From contig NZ_JQKE01000024.1 in assembly GCF_000745895.1 (NCBI RefSeq), positions 1 to 38,765 on the forward strand: a stretch of DNA of 38,765 nucleotides, in the 5' to 3' direction. Below the pieces are notes generated by a model that was not told where the DNA came from, made no database searches, and worked only from the letters and a program-made list of their open reading frames with translations. Origin of the DNA: Stenoxybacter acetivorans DSM 19021. Lineage in GTDB: Bacteria > Pseudomonadota > Gammaproteobacteria > Burkholderiales > Neisseriaceae. This document shows positions 36,451-38,765 of the stretch, piece by piece (the first letter of the stretch is position 1; the number at the start of each line of letters is the position of its first letter). Both the position numbers and the translations under genes were made by a program.

Positions 36451-36927
36451 ATGTTTAACGTTGTTTTATACCAGCCGGAAATCCCGCCGAATACAGGGAA
36501 TATTATCCGTTTATGCGCCAATACAGGCGCACAATTACATCTGGTGAAGCCGCTGGGCTTTCCTCTGGATTCTGCCAAAATGCGGCGGGCGGGTTTGGAC
36601 TACCACGAATTTACCGATGTTGTTGTGCATGAAAATTTTGAAGATTGCCTGAAGATGTTGAGCGGGCATCGTTTTTTTGCACTGACCACCAAAGGATACC
36701 ATCGCCCCAGTCAAACCGCTTTTCAAGCAGGTGATGTTTTTTTATTTGGTCCGGAAACGCGCGGGTTGCCCGCTGAAATTTTAAATGGGCTGCCTGAAAC
36801 ACAAAAATTGCGTTTGCCGATGCTGGCAAACAGCAGAAGCATGAATTTATCCAACAGCGTGGCAGTTATGCTGTATGAAGCATGGCGGCAGTTGGATTAT
36901 GTCGGTTCAGCGAATAATATACCTTGA
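36451..36927 (+). CDS. trmL: tRNA (cytidine/uridine-34-2'-O)-methyltransferase TrmL
   Basis: TrmL is a small SPOUT methyltransferase that modifies the wobble base of tRNA-Leu isoacceptors. The 158 residues show N-terminal [24 protein letters not shown], the middle DYHEFTDV and the knotted SAM site [12 protein letters not shown]...[25 protein letters not shown]. Length and motifs match E. coli TrmL (157). It follows comF by 63 bases on the same strand. A DUS-like GGGCTGCCTGAA lies in the gene near 36788. Confidence 0.95.
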   Translation: MFNVVLYQPEIPPNTGNIIRLCANTGAQLHLVKPLGFPLDSAKMRRAGLDYHEFTDVVVHENFEDCLKMLSGHRFFALTTKGYHRPSQTAFQAGDVFLFGPETRGLPAEILNGLPETQKLRLPMLANSRSMNLSNSVAVMLYEAWRQLDYVGSANNIP

Positions 36928-37062
36928 AAATAATTGTTAAATACTTGTTAAATAAAGAAATGAGGCTTGAGAAATTTTCAGGTAGCCCTATTTTGACTGC
37001 AATTCGGCTTTTTAACCAAAGCAACACACACTGACGTCTTTAACTCACAGAAGGAGTTTCGT

Positions 37063-37851
37063 TTGAAGCAAGTAAAAAATATCTTTTTTGCAACCATTAT
37101 CGGCAGCATTGCCTTAGGCAGTGGCTTAATGACCACCGCATCGGCGAAATCCGGTAGTGTCTCTTTACAAAACCCTCAGGAACAAGAGCCGAAAACAGCA
37201 GATCTTTCCGAGCTTATTCCAAATGCCGCCGTTAAGTTTGAAGCCTTGCACAAAACGGCAAATAAAAGCTATCAAGTGGCGGGTAAACGCTACTACCCTT
37301 TACAAGAACTTTCATTGTTCAAAGAAAAAGGAAATGCTTCTTGGTATGGTCCGGGTTTTCACGGACGTAAAACATCTTCCGGTGAGCGCTATGACATGAA
37401 TATGATGACAGCGGCTCACCCCACTTTGCCCATTCCCAGCTATGCTAAAGTGACTAACTTAACCAACGGAAAAAGCGTGGTGGTACGCATCAATGATCGC
37501 GGTCCTTTTCACGGCAACCGTGTATTAGATGTATCCAAAGCCGCTGCCCAAAAACTGGGGTTTTTAAATAAAGGCACAGCAGAAGTCAGCGTGGAGCAAA
37601 TTGTGCCGGCGCAAAATATACATGCCAATATTCAAGACGGCGGTATTTATGTTGATTTACAGCGTTTCGACAGCTTAAAAGACGCACAAGCCCATTTGTC
37701 TGATACCATTCATCAATTGAAGGCAGCATCTTTGAGTCAAAAAGCCTCTGTTGTTAAAGAAAAAAATAGTTATTTGGTGCGCGTTGGTCCGTTTCGGCAA
37801 GAACAAGAACGTGCAGATTATTTGAAAAAAGCCGCACTGACAGAGCTCTAA
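37063..37851 (+). CDS. rlpA: RlpA-family septal lytic transglycosylase-like protein
   Basis: RlpA proteins cut denuded glycan strands at the septum. The start is TTG at 37063, set by AAGGAG (37051-37056) at six bases. A signal peptide ending in TTASA has no lipobox cysteine, so this is not the usual lipoprotein form. The double-psi beta-barrel domain (about 90-185) has GNASWYGPGFHGRKTSSGERYDM, AAHPTLP...VTNLTNGKSVVVRINDRGPF and ILDVS-like VLDVSKAAAQKLG. A SPOR domain at about 192-262 (GIYVDLQRF...YLVRVGPFRQEQERADYL) ends early, apparently without its last strand. It is followed by a DUS terminator. Confidence 0.92.
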   Translation: MKQVKNIFFATIIGSIALGSGLMTTASAKSGSVSLQNPQEQEPKTADLSELIPNAAVKFEALHKTANKSYQVAGKRYYPLQELSLFKEKGNASWYGPGFHGRKTSSGERYDMNMMTAAHPTLPIPSYAKVTNLTNGKSVVVRINDRGPFHGNRVLDVSKAAAQKLGFLNKGTAEVSVEQIVPAQNIHANIQDGGIYVDLQRFDSLKDAQAHLSDTIHQLKAASLSQKASVVKEKNSYLVRVGPFRQEQERADYLKKAALTEL

Positions 37852-37875
37852 ATTACAAGAACATTAACTGCGATT

Positions 37876-37913
37876 ACAGGCTGCCTGAACAATTCAGGTA
37901 GCCTCTGTTTTTT
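37876..37913 (+). terminator. DUS-pair terminator after rlpA
   Basis: AGGCTGCCTGAA (37878-37889) faces TTCAGGTAGCCT (37893-37904) with one mismatch and a three-base loop, followed by CTGTTTTTTG. The U-run makes this a convincing intrinsic terminator. Confidence 0.85.
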
Positions 37914-37997
37914 GTATGGCTTATGGATATTTTACCAATAAAAGCGGTATGATTGACGCCCTCGTCTTATCAAAAAAACATCATTACAGGAGAAAAT

Positions 37998-38483
37998 ATG
38001 ACAACCAATTTCACACTCACCAGCCCTGAATTTAAAGACGGCGATAAATTAGATATTTCCTATCAAGCCGACAAAGACAATCAATCCCCCGCGCTGGTGT
38101 GGCAAAACGCGCCGACAGATACCAAAAGTTTTGCCGTTGCCATGCACGACCCCGATGCACCCACGGGCGGAGCAGGTTGGTGGCACTGGCTGGCATTTGG
38201 CATTCCCGCAGAATTAACCGAATTGCCGCGCAATGCCGGTGCAGTAGGCGGAGTGAACATGCCTGCGGGTGTGCGCCAAATGCGCAACACAGGCGGTGCG
38301 CTTGGCTACGGTGGCTGCTATCCGCCGGTGGGCGACCCGGCACATCGTTATATTATTACTGTGTACGCACTGGACACGGACAAACCGGATATTGCCGAAG
38401 ACGCGACTACCAGTATGGCCGGTTTTGTGATTAACGCACACGCCATTGCGAAAGCAAGTCTCACGGTTTATTACGCGCGTTAA
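37998..38483 (+). CDS. YbhB/YbcL-type phosphatidylethanolamine-binding protein
   Basis: This is the bacterial form of the Raf-kinase-inhibitor/PEBP fold; its physiological role is unknown. The ATG at 37998 follows AGGAG and gives 161 residues with no signal peptide. The anion-binding pocket residues are in MHDPDAPTGGAGWWHWLAFGIP (D-P-D-A-P and H) and GYGGCYPPVGDPAHRYIITVYALD (GYGGPxPP-like, with Cys for Pro). The frame is open to 37953, but that region has no ribosome-binding site. It stands alone between the rlpA terminator and an IS element. Confidence 0.93.
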   Translation: MTTNFTLTSPEFKDGDKLDISYQADKDNQSPALVWQNAPTDTKSFAVAMHDPDAPTGGAGWWHWLAFGIPAELTELPRNAGAVGGVNMPAGVRQMRNTGGALGYGGCYPPVGDPAHRYIITVYALDTDKPDIAEDATTSMAGFVINAHAIAKASLTVYYAR

Positions 38484-38560
38484 ATACCTTTTGTATTTAT
38501 TACTTTTAGGGACATGACAACCAAACAAGGCATTAAAATGTCTAAAAAGGAGTCATGGCA

Positions 38561-38765
38561 ATGGTTTGCAAGTACCAAAAAAGTTCGTCACTTTCTGATG
38601 CAAAAATGCGGCAAATTATCAAGTGTTTTTCGCTTGATTTAACTGCCTCTCAAACCGCAAAATTAACCGGAATCAGTCGTCAGTCAATCAATCGAATATA
38701 CACAAAGATTAGGTTGCGAATTTTTACGTATTGTTTGCAAAATACGCCTTTCAACGGGGAATTGG
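38561..38765 (+). CDS. IS1595/IS1016-like transposase, N-terminal part (3' cut by window)
   Basis: The frame starts at 38561 (AAGGAG eight bases before) and stays open to the window end, giving 68 residues. The pattern SLSDAKMRQIIKCFSLDLTASQTAKLTGISRQSINRIY is the helix-turn-helix start of IS1595-group transposases, which continue with NGE(I/V)EVDES; here NGEL is reached at the edge. The ATG at 38555 is in frame but too close to the ribosome-binding site. The IS left end probably lies near 38508 (GGGACATGACAACC), only about 25 bases after the YbhB stop. An overlapping frame at 38538 is a shadow. Confidence 0.8.
   Translation, partial: MVCKYQKSSSLSDAKMRQIIKCFSLDLTASQTAKLTGISRQSINRIYTKIRLRIFTYCLQNTPFNGEL

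Overview
This window is chromosomal DNA from a member of the Neisseriaceae. The strongest sign is a 12-mer repeated throughout both genes and gaps, AGGCTGCCTGAA. It is the DNA uptake sequence (DUS) dialect described for Simonsiella-type Neisseriaceae, not the ATGCCGTCTGAA of N. meningitidis. The gene content and order (a FimV/TspA-like protein, ispZ, yciI, bolA and a parvulin-type PPIase in a row) also fit this family. Genus cannot be fixed from the window; Simonsiella or Alysiella are reasonable guesses. No rRNA or CRISPR array was seen.

Layout. 1-3.7 kb: the end of an unidentified gene, then ygfA, purB and prfB on the minus strand; prfB carries the classical programmed +1 frameshift. 3.8-9.8 kb: fimV (minus) is divergent from ispZ-yciI-bolA and two tandem periplasmic PPIase-like genes (plus). 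9.8-14.5 kb: a small membrane protein and phoB (minus) are divergent from the macAB exporter (plus). 14.5-15.7 kb: a tRNA-Gly(CCC) followed at once by decayed phage sequence resembling the C-terminal nuclease region of MuF/polyvalent proteins. 15.9-19.9 kb: pstSCAB. 20.1-21.2 kb: ribE and an IS transposase remnant. 21.2-25.6 kb: msbA, an M23 peptidoglycan hydrolase and psd (minus). 25.7-27.3 kb: an isochorismatase-family hydrolase and a PCMT-like methyltransferase (plus). 27.5-35.5 kb: a minus-strand block with pdxJ, clcA-like, a TauE-like permease, a DnaQ/Cho-like exonuclease, mpl, a MITE-like element, tadA, a CopD-like protein and rraA. 35.6-38.5 kb: comF, trmL, rlpA and a YbhB/PEBP protein (plus). 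The window ends inside the 5' part of an IS1595-like transposase.

How the genes work together. phoB and pstSCAB form a local phosphate module. A good Pho box lies upstream of both phoB and pstS, although no phoR or phoU is present in the window. mpl, rlpA and the M23 peptidase act in murein recycling and remodelling, msbA and psd in envelope lipids, and macAB in efflux or export. Several intrinsic terminators are built from two facing DUS copies, a known neisserial habit. The accessory material (phage remnant at a tRNA gene, MITE, IS remnant, IS at the edge) is the least ordinary part of the window. I did not find a convincing complete novel system.
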